A stretch of DNA of 64,000 nt from UBA6055 sp965214085 (GTDB lineage Bacteria; Chloroflexota; Anaerolineae; Aggregatilineales; Phototrophicaceae). The stretch lies in contig OZ243937.1 in assembly GCA_965214085.1 (NCBI GenBank), forward strand, positions 1 to 64,000. Reading direction: 5' to 3'. Below, one piece after another: positions 62,437-64,000 of this stretch. A program made the translations under genes and the position numbers. Numbering within the stretch: position 1 is the stretch's first letter; each line of letters starts with the position of its first letter. The notes under the pieces were generated by a model. It was not told the origin of the DNA and did no database searches. It saw only the letters and a list, made by a program, of their open reading frames with translations.

Positions 62437-64000
62437 CTACAAGTATTGGTATGCCGGCAGAGTCAAGAACTCGCTGAAGTCCTCAGCGCGGATCATCTCG
62501 TCGAAGAGCTGCATCGCGCGCTGATAATGTCCACTGTCGAAGCGCGTTTCGCCCACCTCGCCGCGGATAGCGTCCATCTCTTCTTCCAGCAGGCTGCTGT
62601 ACAGGGCTACCGTCAGCGGTCGCCCGTCCGCCAGCGCGGCTTTGTGGTGCAGCCACTGCCACACCTGCGCCCGGCTGATCTCGGCGGTGGCGGCGTCTTC
62701 CATCAAATGATAGAGCGGAACGCAGCCATTGCCGCCTAACCAGGCTTCCAGATATTGGATGCCCACCTTGAGATTCAGACGAACGCCCTCCTCAGTAATA
62801 GCGCCCGCGCTCGGCGTCAGCAGGTCGGCGGCGGAGACATCCACATCCTCGCGCTGTTTGTCCACTTGGTTGGCGGCGGGCATGAATTCGTCGAAGACTT
62901 CCGTGGCGATTTGCACCAGGCCCGGGTGCGCCACCCAAGTGCCATCGTGCCCCTCTTTCGCCTCGCGCAGTTTGTCCGCCCGCACCTTGTCCAGCGCGGC
63001 TTGATTGCGCTCGGGGTCGCTGCGGATGGGGATCTGCGCCGCCATGCCGCCCATAGCGTGCGCGCCCCGCCGATGGCAAACTTTGATGACGTGCAGCGTA
63101 TAATTGCGCATGAAAGGCACCGTCATCGTGACTTGCGCGCGGTCGGGCAGCAGGTAATCGGCGTGATTGCGGAACTTTTTGATATAGCTGAAGATATAAT
63201 CCCAGCGTCCGCAATTCAGCCCAGCCGAATGCTCGCGCAATTCATATAGAATCTCTTCCGCCTCGAACACGGCCAGGATGGTTTCGATCAGCACCGTCGC
63301 CTTGATCGTGCCTTGCGGGATGCCCAGCGCGTCCTGCGCGAAGACGAAGACATCGTTCCACAGCCGCGCTTCCAAATGACTCTCCAGCTTGGCCAGATAA
63401 AAGTAGGGACCGGTTCCGCGCTCGAGCGCCGCGCGCGCGTTATGAAAGAAGTACAGACCGAAATCAAACAAGCTGCCGGGTATCGGCGCGCTATCGACCT
63501 GGAAATTGCGCTCATCGAGATGCCATCCGCGGGGCCGCACCATCAGCGTCGCTATCTGCTCATTGAGTTGATAGAAGCGGCCATCGGGATTTGTGAAAGT
63601 AATCGAGCCGTCCACGGCGTCGCGCAGGTTGATCTGCCCATCCACCATATTGCCCCAGGTGGGCGAGTTGGCGTCTTCGCAATCGGCCATGAAGACTTTG
63701 GCGCCGCAGTTGAGCGCGTTGATGACCATTTTGCGGTCGGTCGGCCCGGTGATTTCGACGCGCCGGTTTTGCAGGTCGGCCGGCACGGGCGCCACGCGCC
63801 AGCTCGGGTCTTCGCGGATGGCGGCGGTCTGCGGCAGGAAATCGGGCATGATGCCGCTGTCGATTTCGGCTTGGCGCTGTTCTCTCAGCTGGAGCAGCTC
63901 GTCGCGCCGGCTGGTGAATCCGCGCGCCAACTCCGCCAGGAAGGCGATAGCTTCAGCGCTGAGAATGGCTTCGTATTCGGGGCGGATTTCGCCGGTGATT
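62437..64000 (-). CDS. aceB: malate synthase A (N-terminus beyond window)
   Basis: At least 521 residues of malate synthase, the glyoxylate-cycle enzyme that condenses glyoxylate with acetyl-CoA. Family marks are MADCEDANSPTWGNMVDGQI, the catalytic-region RPRGWHLDE, ATVLIETILAVFEAEEILYE, GRWDYIFSYIKKFRN, MGGMAAQIPI and AHPGLV. The C-terminal helical plug ends EFLTLPAYQYL. The frame stays open to base 64000 (ITGEIRPEYEAILSAEAIAF lies before the internal TTG at 63928-63930), so the true start is outside. With no isocitrate lyase in view, the partner gene must be elsewhere, possibly just past the edge. Confidence 0.95.
   Translation of the reverse strand, partial: ITGEIRPEYEAILSAEAIAFLAELARGFTSRRDELLQLREQRQAEIDSGIMPDFLPQTAAIREDPSWRVAPVPADLQNRRVEITGPTDRKMVINALNCGAKVFMADCEDANSPTWGNMVDGQINLRDAVDGSITFTNPDGRFYQLNEQIATLMVRPRGWHLDERNFQVDSAPIPGSLFDFGLYFFHNARAALERGTGPYFYLAKLESHLEARLWNDVFVFAQDALGIPQGTIKATVLIETILAVFEAEEILYELREHSAGLNCGRWDYIFSYIKKFRNHADYLLPDRAQVTMTVPFMRNYTLHVIKVCHRRGAHAMGGMAAQIPIRSDPERNQAALDKVRADKLREAKEGHDGTWVAHPGLVQIATEVFDEFMPAANQVDKQREDVDVSAADLLTPSAGAITEEGVRLNLKVGIQYLEAWLGGNGCVPLYHLMEDAATAEISRAQVWQWLHHKAALADGRPLTVALYSSLLEEEMDAIRGEVGETRFDSGHYQRAMQLFDEMIRAEDFSEFLTLPAYQYL

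Noticed and set aside
1..64000. tRNA, rRNA or transposase genes
   Set aside because: No cloverleaf with a TTCGA-type arm, no rRNA text and no DDE or tyrosine/serine recombinase motif seen in any frame.

Overview
The window looks like chromosome from a Chloroflexota-type bacterium (Anaerolineae or a relative). I infer this from its mid-to-high GC, Uma2-type nucleases, secreted beta-helix proteins with A-x-A-Q-D signal cleavage sites, substrate-binding proteins without a lipobox, and many dispersed 'GTAGGGGCGA' and 'ACACAGAG' repeats. I see no rRNA, tRNA, CRISPR array, transposase or phage gene.

Layout. 1-2.3 kb (minus strand): heme A synthesis (ctaA, ctaB) and a membrane-anchored cytochrome c cut by the window edge, so the cell respires with a heme-A oxidase. 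3.3-7.1 kb: a small membrane protein and a secreted FN3/beta-helix/LysM protein. 7.7-12.3 kb: a large SNF2-type helicase with a C-terminal DUF3883-like domain, facing two tandem Uma2 nucleases. 12.5-28.2 kb: a sugar or sugar-acid locus on the plus strand. It has a FrcABC/Rbs-like importer whose binding protein is internally duplicated, three SDR dehydrogenases, an SMP-30 lactonase, an acetoacetate-decarboxylase-like enzyme, a GntR regulator, a 2-hydroxyacid dehydrogenase, E1-alpha/E1-beta/E2 of a 2-oxoacid dehydrogenase and a FAH-family hydrolase. It closes with a convergent SDR that lacks the catalytic Lys. The set fits a non-phosphorylative (lactone, sugar acid, diketo acid) route ending in pyruvate and acyl-CoA.

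28.7-43.3 kb: a second, tightly coupled operon. It holds two cytosolic DUF5060/DUF5605-type glycosidases flanking a complete Opp-type importer, then a SorC regulator, a split transketolase, an FGGY kinase and a fucose-isomerase-like enzyme. This is a coherent import, hydrolysis, isomerisation, phosphorylation and transketolase route for a glycosylated sugar. Apiose is my leading guess. 43.6-49.9 kb (minus strand): a DUF1156 adenine methyltransferase and a DUF499 ATPase, the usual partners of a helicase like the one at 7.7 kb. They look like halves of one anti-phage-type system separated by about 32 kb of sugar genes. 50-50.7 kb is a dense repeat nest.

50.7-56.8 kb: a third sugar importer (binding protein and MalFG-like permeases, no ATPase), an epimerase-like protein and a GH5-like glycosidase. 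56.9-60.6 kb (minus strand): a four-unit secreted beta-helix protein. 61.2-64 kb: an MFS transporter and malate synthase A, the latter running off the right edge.

Strongest leads: the split DUF1156/DUF499/helicase system with repeats inserted in frame in the methyltransferase; the glycosidase-isomerase-kinase-transketolase operon; the tandem-fused binding protein; the dispersed composite repeat family; and a matched promoter-operator pair (TTGTAAAC) that suggests what the GntR protein binds.
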